Source: Acanthacorydalis orientalis (taxonomy: Eukaryota > Arthropoda > Insecta > Megaloptera > Corydalidae). From it: 64,000 bases of DNA. This document shows, piece by piece, positions 46,193 to 56,779 of this stretch. The stretch is taken from NCBI GenBank assembly GCA_034766995.1, contig CM068317.1, positions 18,876,654-18,940,653 of the forward strand. Direction: 5' to 3'. Positions within the stretch are counted from its first letter, which is position 1. Every line of letters begins with the position of its first letter. The notes beneath the pieces are model-generated. The model saw only the letters and a list, made by a program, of their open reading frames with translations. It had not been told where the DNA came from and did no database searches. Position numbers and translations under genes: made by a program.

Positions 46193-47363
46193 TATGTGTA
46201 TATATATATATATATACATATACATACATGCATACATAATCAAATACATAAATCTAAATCTTTCTATTTGTTTATTCTATATACATTCTTACAGTATTTA
46301 ACCTACGAAACAGAAGACTATAAAGTTAGTCGCTATTTTTTGCTGGTAACAGAATATTTGAGAACCTTGAAAACCACTTAATTTTTTACATATAATGATT
46401 CTTCCATAATAGACATGTTGAGAAATGTATACATTTTCAATTCGAATGAAAACAGCAAATATATTGCATATTAAAAGGCATCCAAGAATATAACAAATAT
46501 AAACTTATCACTACAGTGTAGTTCTTTAATCATTATATGTTTTAGTTTCTGTAAACTGTTATTAAGCTTTCAAACAAAGCCGAGTAATTGCAACTAGTGA
46601 GTGTGCGTGTCTGTATATTTTGAATTCATTACTCCCTTAACCTAGCATGTTGAATCTGCCTTCGACTGTAACTGTAAAACAAAGTGACTTGAAAAACTAA
46701 CATTATATATGCATAATTAAAAAAAGTTTAATCTGAGACCTCAAAATATTATTACTTTCATTTTGTATAAATAAAATGATATCAATTTTTAAAAAGGTAA
46801 GAATAGAATTTTACATTTAATTGGTGCGGAAAATTATATAATGGCAATTTAAAATTATTTACAATTGAGGTATGAACTCAAGACTATAAAAATAGCTGCT
46901 GTGCGCATAATAAAAGAAGTTAATATTCATGTTATTTAAGTAATTTTAATTAAGTCACTTTTAAGTCACTGTTCTGGGATTCAAGTAACACCGATACCTA
47001 TCGCAAATATATATACAAATGATAAAAAATTATATTCAGTTAAAAAAATAAATAAACAATGTTATATAAACGTATGAATTTCGATCCTTCGTTTATGACA
47101 TATTTAATGTTTTATTTTCCTTTCGCAGTGAAAATGCAAGCCTTTTGTTAATTTTACATCAAATAAATTTTTGTTATTTTACTTAAAAGTATAATTCTCC
47201 ATTAAAGAAATAAAAATCATTTAATAAATTTGAAGTAAATGCTCAAAACCACCTCGTTCTAAAATATATATTTTAAATCGACTATATAAACTAAGAATTC
47301 TTTTAAATATTCCTGTTTTCCTAAAAAGACCCCCGCATGCATTATTTATTCGCTCTTCACGCG
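46193..47363. other. AT-rich DNA, no gene seen
   Basis: A short TA array at 46199-46216 abuts the Tigger end. Nothing else recognised. Confidence 0.4.
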
Positions 47364-47432
47364 ATTTTCTGGTATACATTTTTCAAGTAATTTTCTAGTA
47401 TTCATTCTCCGAACGATTTTCAGGTATACACT
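47364..47432. repeat. Three-copy tandem repeat, 26-bp unit
   Basis: ATTTTCTGGTATACATT (47364), ATTTTCTAGTATTCATT (47390) and ATTTTCAGGTATACACT (47416) start exactly 26 bp apart, with similar intervening CGAA/CAAG spacers. Confidence 0.7.
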
Positions 47433-48728
47433 GTTCGTCCTTAAATGAATCGTAAGTAAAAGTCCAAATGATTTATTTTTAGAGATCTCAATGTCAACAA
47501 AATCATTAAATATCAATACTTTATATTTTTATTAATAGAACTATTAAAACCAAGCTTAGTTTAAATACATATGGAATAATGACAGACTGATCAAAAAGCA
47601 TTGTATGTATATCTATAATAAATTTAAAAAATTAAAGATTAAAACAAATTTTTTGAAGCTTAGTAATATTCCGTGATATGGTCTAAAAAGCGTTTAATGT
47701 TTTGATACACACTGAAGTATATATAGTATAATTTTTCAATATTGCATTCGAAGTTTCATTTTATATATGTTTACAAAGAATATGTACTGAAGTTTGCCCT
47801 ACATTAATTAAATACATACGGAATTAATAAATTTAAACTGATTTTTTAAAACTCTCAACTGCTTCGTAGAAATACATATACTGTAAATACATTTTGACTA
47901 AGATAAATGTGCACGCCGAATGAATTATTTAATTATATTTTATTTTTAGAGAACTAAATGATTAATAGATTTTGATTTTAACAACTCTTTTTAATTACGA
48001 ATGAAATATATAATTAAAGAAATTAATAATAGAAAAAGTATTATACCACCTGCACTTCGTTCATATAAAATTAGCGATAAACAAATAAAGTAAACATATT
48101 CTTATTAATACAACACGAATGAATAAATTAAATGATTAAAGACGTTAACAACGTATTCATAATTGCGTATTAGCAAAATGAATGCGATTATTACTATTAC
48201 GATTTCTAGCCATGTACACAATGTGCAAATAACAAACTATTCGCTACAAAACAAGCCAAGAAAGTGTTGATTACTTGTCGCCATGAATATAATTTCAGGG
48301 TCACCGAGATGCACGTGTCGCGGTCGATGAGCCATTGGCGAAAATTATTACATCAGCTCCTGAGGAAAAATAAACGTCCACGCTACAGTTCGTCCAGTTG
48401 CATCAGACCTGTCGTTTTTACGTGCTCGGTGGAAAAAAAGTAGGTCACATCTACACATGGTGTCTGTATTTGGGTTATATTTGGGATATAATGAACACGT
48501 GGCAACTGTTCCATGTTTTTGTTTCGTTTATATGCAAATGTACGGGTCTCTATTTTTTGCATGAATGTTATGCTAATCGACAATCTATTTCACAACAGGT
48601 GTGTACAAGCATATTATAATGTATGCTTAGAAAATTGTATTTTACCGCTATTGAAACCGATTGTGAAAAATGATAAAATTGTAAAATAATTAAATAAGAT
48701 TTAATGTTGGTATTGGGTATTTTTAATA

Positions 48729-48732
<4 letters not shown>
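47433..48732. other. AT-rich DNA, no recognised gene
   Basis: A GC-richer stretch at about 48295-48430 (GGTCACCGAGATGCACGTGT, GCGGTCGATGAGCC) overlaps short frames on both strands. I recognise no product, splice structure or transposon in it. Confidence 0.35.

Positions 48733-48760
<28 letters not shown>
48733..48760. repeat. (TA)n microsatellite
   Basis: A short TA tract, 36 bp from the possible Tc1-like end at 48797. Confidence 0.9.
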
Positions 48761-48766
<6 letters not shown>

Positions 48767-48796
48767 GAATTTTACTTTGATATTTCAAAATATATA

Positions 48797-48840
48797 CAGT
48801 GAAGGACGAAAGTATTCAGGTGCCTGAGTTCGTAGAAATG
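48797..48840 (+). mobile_element. Possible Tc1-like terminal repeat
   Basis: TA followed by CAGTGAAGGACGAAAGTATT resembles the CAGTG...AAAGTATT ends of Tc1-family elements. No partner end or transposase was found in the following AT-rich 280 bp. Confidence 0.35.
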
Positions 48841-49119
48841 TACTTACAATTAATGAATTTTTCGCAAAAAGTATAAACTTTTTTTATGAAACAATAAAAC
48901 AGCAGACTATTATTTTTTTATAAAAGTTATACCTCGACAATAAATATTTTGAAATAATATATAACACACATGTGCTTATCATACAGAAATTCGAAATAAT
49001 CTTATAGCTCGTTACTTCTATCATTTTGTTCATTCTGAACCAGTGTATTATTGTTATACACCAGTACTAACTGAAGTACTTGACGTTTTTTGATCAAATT
49101 TAGAAATAATTTTCAGGGA

Positions 49120-49122
<3 letters not shown>

Positions 49123-49164
<42 letters not shown>
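49123..49164. repeat. (TA)n microsatellite
   Basis: Ends 1 bp from the left terminal repeat of mariner copy D. Confidence 0.95.
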
Positions 49165-49166
<2 letters not shown>

Positions 49167-49203
49167 AGGGTCGTTTGATAAGTTTGGTGAAGTATCAAGT
49201 TAA

Positions 49204-50906
49204 CCCTTATGTTAGTAACCGGGTACCCGGGTACCCACCGCGGTGTATTTGTATGAATAGCTTAAAGAAAATTCAATATTTCATTTTAAGCTCTCAAATC
49301 GTCGTTTTTTAACTTATGTTAGTATGTGAAAGCTGTGTGAAAGTGTAGAAGAAAGCTAGTTGTGAGTGCATTTAATTTATTTATTTTTTACCTTTTTTTA
49401 AAAAGAAGCTTAAACTTTAGCCATCGCCCCATTAGCAACCGGGTACCCGGGTACCCACAGTGGAAAGCATAGGAAATAAATTGAAGATAATTTTTATAAA
49501 TGCATGCAACTAAATTTTATTAAAAAAAAAAGAAATATTACACTTCTTTTTATAATTAATGACATTGAACACATTGTACAAGATTAACTGAGTGCTCGTC
49601 ACATACTGGTTGGTGACAATTGGCACAGTTCTTACGAGTCTTTCGCCGTCTTCTTATTGGCAAGGCATTGCAGACATGGCAAGATCCTGTTACTTTTTTT
49701 CTTCCGGTTTTATCTTTTAGAATCACTGGACCAGGATTTACCACGACTGTTTCTGTCAGTGCATGGCCTAAAATGCTTTCAATGGCAATTTTTGTTGAGA
49801 AGTGGCGCATTACTTGTGGATTCGCCGTGCGGTGTTCAATCATCGGCAATGCCAGTTCTTCACTTAGCTTATGCATAAATTGACGACGTTCTGTCGTTTT
49901 TTTGGCGATCATTTTATTATTTTCATAATAAATTATATATGATGCAAGTGAAGAAATGTCTAGCATGTTGAAGAACATTGCCATTGGCCATCTCGAAGAT
50001 CGTCGTTGACTTGTGTACCTCCGGACCATTTGGTCCATTGTGTCAACACCAGCTTTATATTTATTATAAAAATTTATAATTTCTGGTTTTTGTTTAGCGT
50101 CATCACCAACAGATGAATCTGAATGCATTGTAGATAACAGAATGACAGCTTTATTTTTTTTAGGAACGTAGGAACACATGGTAACTTTTTCGTGAAATCC
50201 AAAAACTGTCGAATACTGCTCCCGTGTCTTATTTGCTCCCATAACACTAGGGATGTAAGGTTTATTTTTGCTGGAATCCAGTCTTCGTCATCACTGTCAG
50301 AAAACCCGCTCGAATCACTGCCATTTTCTCCAAGTAGTTTTCTCAAATATTCATTTCTTTCGGTTGCACTTAACCTAATAAATTAATTATTATATCATAT
50401 AAGTGGTTAATAATATTATTACACAAAATTGTAATTAAAACATTTACAAATGTTAAATATATGTAAAGTTTATTTACCTAGCATAGTCAGCTCTCGATAG
50501 TTGTTCCATAGCTTTATTTTTCACTGTGAAGAGAACACCATAAATAAAACACGTCTGATCCCACCAAAAATCTAATACGTATTAAAAAATACTCGACTCT
50601 AGTGCGCGATAGAAAAAGAAGAAATAACCTTGAGTTTCTTTCTCTCTCCAATGGCATCTGCTCGGCTCCGAACAATAAAAACCGGCCGACTACCTGCAGT
50701 GCCCCAAATAGGTTTCAAATGTCATTCACAATTCTATATTGTTATTATTATTTTTTTTCTTTAAATTATCACTAATTATTAATATTTCAAGAAAAAAATG
50801 TTTAGAAAAACATTTTTTTAATAAAATAAACAACATTTTTAATACTCAGGTCTGTGGGTACCCGGTTGCTAAAAGACGTCGGTAAAGTTGGTTACTAACA
50901 TAAGGG
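49204..50906 (-). mobile_element. piggyBac element with perfect ends, internally deleted
   Basis: The terminal repeats CCCTTATGTTAGTAACC (49204-49220) and GGTTACTAACATAAGGG (50890-50906) are perfect 17-bp inverted repeats. TTAA lies exactly outside both (49200-49203, 50907-50910). Subterminal motifs AACCGGGTACCCGGGTACCC occur at 49218 and 49438, and GTGGGTACCCGGTTGCT, inverted, near 50855. At 1703 bp the element is shorter than a full piggyBac (commonly about 2.4 kb or more) because the transposase centre is missing. It inserted into mariner D, so it is younger than that copy. Confidence 0.95.
49556..50509 (-). pseudogene. piggyBac transposase: first exons plus C-terminus, centre deleted
   Basis: ATG at 50507-50509 opens MEQLSRADYA. 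A GT-AG intron (50375-50477, 103 bp) splits the next Arg codon, and exon 2 continues LSATERNEYLRKLLGENGSD then an acidic SGFSDSDDEDWIPAK. Near 50250-50270 the frame shifts to the C-terminal part, VMGANKTREQYSTVFGFHEK onward. There YNKYKAGVDTMDQMVRRYTS has the third catalytic Asp, and a Cys-rich DNA-binding tail follows (CHVC, CANC, CDEH, CVQC). The region with the first two catalytic aspartates (about 300 residues) is deleted. The 228-codon C-terminal frame is uninterrupted, indicating a recent deletion. Confidence 0.9.
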
Positions 50907-50999
50907 TTAAACAACGTTGTTTAGAAAAAAATCGATTTTATTTCTCAACAGAGTATCCATTGAGGGTTATACACTTGGTCTAGCTAGTTTCCAATTTTT

Positions 51000-52290
51000 G
51001 TAATCCCATCGGAAAAATAGCTTTTTTCAAAGTCTAAATAAAGCAAAATATGCATTGACGGTGGCGATGACATCTTAATTCGATGAGAATTTCTTCCCAC
51101 AGAGCCAAATTTTCAAGTTTGGGAAGAGGAAGAAATCGCACTGGGACAAGTCCGAAGAATAACGTAGATGAGGAATCAATTCGAAGCCTGATTCATGCAA
51201 TTTTGCCATTTCGATGGTAGATTTGTGGGACGGAGCTTTGTTCTGATGAAAGAGCAATTTTTTTACTCTTGGCAATTTTTGTTTTAGCTTTTCTTTCAAA
51301 CGGTTCAATAATGTTGCATAATAGGCTCCTGTTATTGTTTTCCCTTTCGTTAAGTTATCGATTAGGATGATCCCTTGGGAATCGAAAAAAATAATGTCCA
51401 TCACCTTCCCAGCCGACAAAACGGCCTTCGCCTTCTTCGTCGCACTTTCACCAGTCGTTTATCACTGCTTTAATTGTTGTTCGACTCATATGTGTAGTGG
51501 TGGATCCCTATTTCATTCACGGTGACAAATCGACAGAAAAGGTGTTTTTCCTGGTGAAAGAGCACTTTTTTGTGTGTCAATCTTGGCCGTTGTTGTTTTA
51601 GGTGTTCTTTCAAACGGTCCAATAATGTTGTATAATAGGTCTGTTATCGTTTTTCCCTCCGTTAAGTAGTTGATCAGTATGATTTCTTGAGAGTCCTAAA
51701 AAACAGTAGCCATCACCTTCCCAGTCGACAAAACGGTCTTCGGCTCCTTCAGCGCAATTTCACCAGTCGTTGTCCACTGCTTTGACAACTGCTTAGACTT
51801 GTGTGTAGTGGTTGATCCATGTTTTTTCTGCGGTGACGAATCGATGCAAAAAGTCAATTAAACATCCTCAGACACTGAGTTGAAATATAGTTTCTTGTGC
51901 GTTTTTAATCGAAAGTAACCCATCACGCACACTGCTTTTTCATGTGCAATTTTTCGTATTGGATACTGTCCACTCGTTCAGTGCTGATACCTACTATCTC
52001 AGAAATCTCACGCATTTTCACTCACTGGTCTTCCATAACGACACCATTGATTTTTTCAACAATATCCGTCGTACTGACCTCAAATTAGCGTCCAGAACAT
52101 GCTTCATCTTCAGTACATGTTTGGTCACGTTTAAACTCATTTATCCAGAAATAAACAGTCTTCAACGCTGGTGCATAGTCCCCATGAACTTCATCCAACT
52201 CCCCTTTGATCTGGGGAGCCGTTCACTTTTTCAAATAAAAATGTTTTATCACTGCACGGAATTCGTTTTTTTCCATTTTTGCGGCAACTG
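51000..52290 (-). pseudogene. Mariner transposase, broken (copy D)
   Basis: The minus-strand C-terminal frame 51075-51419 reads MSAGKVMDIIFFDSQGIILI, then LTKGKTITGAYYATLLNRLK, LFHQNKAPSHKSTIEMAKLH (second catalytic Asp changed to Asn) and LSQCDFFLFPNLKIW (third Asp kept, 34 residues away). Nearer the right end, N-terminal helix-turn-helix sequence is present with stops. An extra copy of the middle region (51549-51846) makes the order impossible for a single functional gene. Confidence 0.8.
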
Positions 52291-52448
52291 CTACAATGTT
52301 CGCTTCAAACATCTGTAGAACGTGAACAATGCGTCACTTCTGGATGAAATTTTGCCTGTGTTAGAAAAGTGACTCTTGATAGCAGTGACGCCATCAAATA
52401 AATCGTGGTGCCAATTCATAGAAATTTACACATACTTATCAAGCAACC

Positions 52449-52452
<4 letters not shown>

Positions 52453-52480
<28 letters not shown>
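52453..52480. repeat. (TA)n microsatellite
   Basis: Begins 1 bp outside the right end of mariner D. Confidence 0.95.
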
Positions 52481-52484
<4 letters not shown>

Positions 52485-52999
52485 ATCAAGTCAATCTTAT
52501 TTCTTAAAGCTTATAACATTCACAGTTTTTGTGAGAATCCTAACAAAATAGATTCAGAGATCCTTGATCAATTACAGTTTACACAAATCAATTAACCCCT
52601 CATGCAATACAAGATTTTATTACCTCAAAATATTAAATAATTATGCAGTGAATGAATTCACATTCCGTATAAGAATACTCTTACTCGTACGATGTTAATT
52701 CATTTATAAAAATTAGTTTTGTATAATACACTACAATACCGCATTAGCGTTGTGAGTAAATATTTTACTTAGTCCATTAACTGCGGATGACGGATATTTC
52801 CACCATTGAAGTTTTATGATTCAATTGCGAATGACTGACATATCCGTCAAACGCACACATATAACGTAAACTCTATACGAATAACGAAAATTTCTGTTTT
52901 GTTATGATTGATGGCAACTCAGTTTTATTTGTGTGTCAGGGTATCAAATCGGCACTTCTGCCGCTACGCAATCAGTGCTCAAAAGCAATACTATAAAAA

Positions 53000-53330
53000 A
53001 AATTATCTTCAATTATTTGATATCGTTGTATTGTATTCCTTTATAATTCATGAGAGGCTTGGAGGAAAAAATACAGTGTTGAAGTTCGAAATTGAATTTA
53101 TAAAAAATCTTATTGAGAAATATGGGGAATGCAACTCCAAAGAAGGAACATATGCTCAATCATCATCTCCTAATCGTCTCACAGCGCATCATTTTCAAAA
53201 CTTTACACCTCAAAAAGAAGGAAACTCTAGAAGATCTTCGTTTCGATCCGTGTTTGTGCAGTTAAAAGAAAACGAAAAAACATTATACATGCGCAAAGAC
53301 TGCGATGTTGGATTATGCATAATACTATGA
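53000..53330 (+). pseudogene. piggyBac transposase C-terminal fragment
   Basis: In one plus-strand frame, LQLFDIVVLYSFIIHERLGG then FEIEFIKNLIEKYGE and SSPNRLTAHHFQNFTPQKEG match the segment that follows the catalytic domain in piggyBac transposases. The tail SSFRSVFVQLKENEKTLYMR then KDCDVGLCI corresponds to the Cys-rich domain, with the first Cys pair lost. The frame is open to a stop at about 53328. Sequence upstream in the same frame (52908-53000) does not resemble the family and may be junction or unrelated DNA. Confidence 0.7.
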
Positions 53331-53424
53331 TTTGAAATATATCATACAAAAGTCGATTTTTCTAAATAAATATATATTTTTTAAGTTTTTCTCTAAACCA
53401 TTTATATTACTATATAATTATATA

Positions 53425-53937
53425 TTCGGTTGGTAGAAAAATAACTACGGTTTATGACCTTAAAATTAATATACAGCTTCATACACTAGCTATTTTAATT
53501 GGTCCAGAACTGTTCGATGACTAACGCTTAAATTTTATACAAGCTCTTGAATTATTGTGGGTAGTTCTGATTCAACTAACGTCTTCAATTGGTCGTTATG
53601 AACGGAAGGTGTAAAAAATGTCCACGACTTTCTTCACCTTCAAGGCTCTCGTACCCAACACGAATTTTTTAGAACCACAATTGCACCGTACATTTCTTAA
53701 CAGTACCCACACCAAAAGCATCTTTCAGTTTACGAGCAGTTTTTGCTGGTTTACCACCCGTTTTGAACTCATACAAAAAATGCTATTATTTGCTTCTTTT
53801 CCACCTTTACTTCAATATTAAAATACAGACCGAAAAATGCACTTTAAAATGATATTAACATGAACAAGATGAAATTACATTTACTGAAAAAGTAAGGTTA
53901 GAATTCAGAAAACGCAATTATTTTCCTACCAAACTAA
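53425..53937 (-). mobile_element. ~550-bp mariner derivative, copy E2
   Basis: The ends TTCGGTTGGTAGAAAAATAA and ATTTTCCTACCAAACTAA are inverted. It matches E1 throughout but is older, with small deletions (a part equivalent to 22400-22460 is missing) making it 513 bp. It keeps the N-terminal transposase segment and the short junction to the terminal region. Inserted within the piggyBac-like element at 52773-54179. Confidence 0.8.
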
Positions 53938-54183
53938 TATTTACATTATATATTTATTATTATATTTTTATATTATTTATAATATTATGTATATAATTAT
54001 ATTATTATAACTAAATTAACAAGTTTATTTTATTCATTTAAGTTACTTAAAATGTTATTCAATCAAGAAAAATTAAATGAAAAAACGATAAGTAAAGTGG
54101 TTTACTAATTGCTTTAAAATTACAGTTACCGCTGCAATTAGAAAACTGCAACTAGGCTGCTCCTGCCGCAGTTAAAGGGTTAA

Positions 54184-55579
54184 TAATTCTTTCTTGCAGT
54201 ATATTAATACCTTTTTTAAAAAAACTCAGGCAAATCTTTCATAGAACGTACTGGTAAACTATTAAAATTTATCAAAACAATAAAAGTAAGATAACATATC
54301 ATAACATACGTGATTCAATCAAAATGCATTAGTTATTAACTTTTATTTCGCATGTAATAATTATATTTTCGATAACTTATAAAATTCGTACTTAACATTA
54401 AATTATGTTATTAATTAACGTAATAATCGGCTAATCTCAAAAATTTCTCGTAATAAAAGTTTAATTCTTAATGATATAAACCACAATTTTATTTTTTTAT
54501 GGAACGTTTATTAATGATAGTGATAATTATTTTATTTATATACAAAGAAAACACATTAAAATACATAGCTGTATTCATGTTTTTAGTAGAACATCAATCT
54601 TAAACACCGGCGGCAATAACCACTATAATATACGTTTATATTTATGATATGTACAAAAACTTCGTAATACAAATGTCGAAATGACAATTATTTTACACAG
54701 TCGACCTATTTTCAAAAAGATCCATACTTAGAAACTATCGCAAAAAGAGAATATTTCAATTTAATTTAGTGGTTTTAGTCAATTCGGTTTTGAAGAGGAG
54801 CGAATTTATACTTTTTAGTGGGTCTGTGGTTTCTACAATAGTCGCTAAAACAAGTAGCTGTAACGTAGGTAAACATCTCTATGTTTTAGTACGAAAGCGG
54901 TCAGTTACCGCAAATAAACGGTGCTGCTTACAATAATCCAGAAATTTATTTTTGTAACATTATTTAAGGTGAGTTTCAAAATGTAGGCGGCGCAACGCGC
55001 ATTGGCATGAAAGATGTTTTTATCTATATATTTATCTTTCAGTATAAAAAATAATACAAAATAAGATCTTTTTAATAAAACAGTATACTATTCCTAAATA
55101 TGTCTAAAAACCAAGAACCTGTGTTTCTTTTTTTTATTTCAGAAATTAATATTTACTTTACGGTATTTTTGTAAATTTAAAATAATCGAATAAAATTTCT
55201 GAATAAAATCATTAAATTCGAAACAAGAGATATAAATGATTCCAATTTTATAATAGTAGTCTTCTTAAAACCATAACTTTTAATTATCTTCATCATTATC
55301 TCAAAATTAGTTCAGTCTTTTTTTACTTTGGTTATATTTAAAAAAATATTTGTCTCTAGACATAATTTCTTGAAATATTTTACATGTAATATTAAAAAAA
55401 AGCAATTTATATTCTACATTAACTAAATATAAATTTCAGTTTCCAAAAACACTTAATTAAGAATAGAAAAATTATTAGAAAATTTCAACCACTACAGTAC
55501 AAAACCCTCCGCAATATTTTAAAGTATTTTTAATATAGTATTCTATTCTTTTTAATACTACCTCTGAGACTCTTAATAG
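54184..55579. other. AT-rich DNA, no gene seen
   Basis: Nothing recognised. A short GC-richer patch at about 54985-55005 (GTAGGCGGCGCAACGCGCAT) is unassigned. Confidence 0.4.
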
Positions 55580-55617
55580 TAGGTTGGTAGAACAATAATT
55601 GGAGTTTATGGCCTTCA

Positions 55618-55886
55618 AACTCATATATATGTTCCTCTTTTCTAATTTTCTTAACTGTTTAAAGTGGGCCAGAACTGTTGGATGACTAACACCTAACTTT
55701 TGTCCAAGCTCTCGAATTGTTGTGGGTAGTTCCGATTCAACTAGCGCCTTCAGTTGGTCTTTATGAACTGAAAGACACCCACGACCTTCTTCATCTTCAA
55801 GGCTCTCGTCCCCAGCACGAAATTTTTGGAACAATCATTGGACTGTACGTTCCTTAACAGTACTCACACCAAAGGTATCGTTTAAT
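55618..55886 (-). pseudogene. Mariner transposase N-terminal helix-turn-helix fragment (copy E3)
   Basis: On the minus strand, MFQKFRAGDESLEDEEGRGC then LVESELPTTIRELGQKLGVS and HPTVLAHFKQLRKLEKR form the second helix-turn-helix of the mariner DNA-binding domain. The first helix-turn-helix lies beyond the 716-bp insertion, near 56615-56700. The catalytic domain is entirely deleted; the frame runs out into the terminal repeat. In this family such a truncated product would bind transposon ends without cutting, though nothing here shows that it is made. Confidence 0.75.
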
Positions 55887-55890
55887 TTAA

Positions 55891-56606
55891 GGGGACCCGG
55901 TGGTCTAGAATTTTCGAAAAATCGATTTTTTTTTTCGAAAATATAGTATCTTAAAAATATACTGTTAAAATTTGATGACGAAATTCAGAGTATTTCAGGA
56001 TCTATAGCCCATTAGAAGGTCAGGTAGGTAGAAGAATAAGTGGAGCCGGCAAACTTTAAACGCGTTTATCTCGAAACTACATTTTTTCGTCTTGCGGGGG
56101 CCAGAAAAAAAAACTACTTGACCGATTTGTCTGAAATTTTAATATGTTATTCTGAATAGTTCTAGCTCTCGCTCTAGCTCTTAGTAAAACTAATAGTTTC
56201 CGTAAAATATTTATATTTTTTTTATTAACAAAACATTCAAAAATACTGGTCGTTTTCAAACTTGTACTTTTGACTACGCGCCATTTTGTCAAATTTTTTT
56301 TTTTTATTCTACTTCCTGCGATAGCTATACTTATACTAATTAAAAATTCGTCAATTGTTTTATTTCAGATCAGAGGGAGAGATAAATCATCATTCACCAC
56401 GCAATTCCATTTTTTTAGAGAGGGAGACTTCAGCATCATTTTTCTAATTAAAAAAAAATTTTTTTTTTGTCTTTATTTTCATTTTTGTGTAGTTTATTAG
56501 TAATAAAATAAGTGTAAAAAAATTTGAAAGCATTATTCATTACCCTCATATAGAAAAAAAATTTTAAAATAGCTTAAATTTTAGGCCGCTAGACCACCGG
56601 GTCCCC
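55891..56606. mobile_element. 716-bp TTAA element with perfect 18-bp ends
   Basis: GGGGACCCGGTGGTCTAG (55891-55908) and its exact complement (56589-56606) are the ends. TTAA lies outside both (55887-55890, 56607-56610). The target-site duplication is intact and the host mariner sequence resumes cleanly. The interior has AT-rich stretches and short frames on both strands (56077-56292 minus, 56270-56500 plus) without recognisable domains. It is probably a piggyBac-superfamily MITE, or a remnant of a larger element. Confidence 0.9.
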
Positions 56607-56779
56607 TTAAGAGCAGTTTCTGCTGCTTTACCACCCGTTTTGAACTCATACAAAAATACTTTTATTTGCTTCTTTTCAATCTTTAACTCAATGGCCTAGT
56701 TTGAAGCAAAATTAATAATAAAATTAAAGTCAATGTTACCAAAATACAGATCGAAAAATGCACTTTAAAATGTTATTAA

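Larger units (their letters stand above)
49166..52451 (-). mobile_element. Mariner copy D (GAGGGTCGTTTG family), split by a piggyBac element and internally duplicated
   Basis: The left end GAGGGTCGTTTGATAAGTTT and the right end ACATACTTATCAAGCAACCCTC are inverted, with TA arrays 1 bp outside both. Removing the piggyBac insertion (1703 bp plus one TTAA) leaves about 1580 bp, some 270-300 bp more than full-length copy C2. The excess is a repeated segment: about 51243-51540 and about 51549-51846 both contain GATGAAAGAGCA/GGTGAAAGAGCA, CTTTCAAACGGT and TTCCCAG-CGACAAAACGG landmarks. Confidence 0.85.
52773..54179 (+). mobile_element. Decayed piggyBac-like element, interrupted by a mariner derivative
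   Basis: The right end CCGCAGTTAAAGGG is followed by TTAA (54180-54183). The left end TCCATTAACTGCGG, preceded by TTAG, matches its complement CCCTTTAACTGCGG. A piggyBac C-terminal fragment lies inside at 53000-53330, and mariner derivative E2 (53425-53937) sits between that fragment and the right end. Most of the transposase is deleted. The left end is less certain than the right. Confidence 0.55.

Noticed and set aside
49556..50242. Domesticated piggyBac gene
   Set aside because: Perfect terminal repeats, TTAA duplication and loss of two catalytic aspartates by a deletion mark it as a transposon remnant rather than a host gene.
51944..52318. 124-codon plus-strand frame, and a similar one at 35335-35655
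   Set aside because: Both are antisense shadows of the N-terminal part of mariner transposases D and C2.
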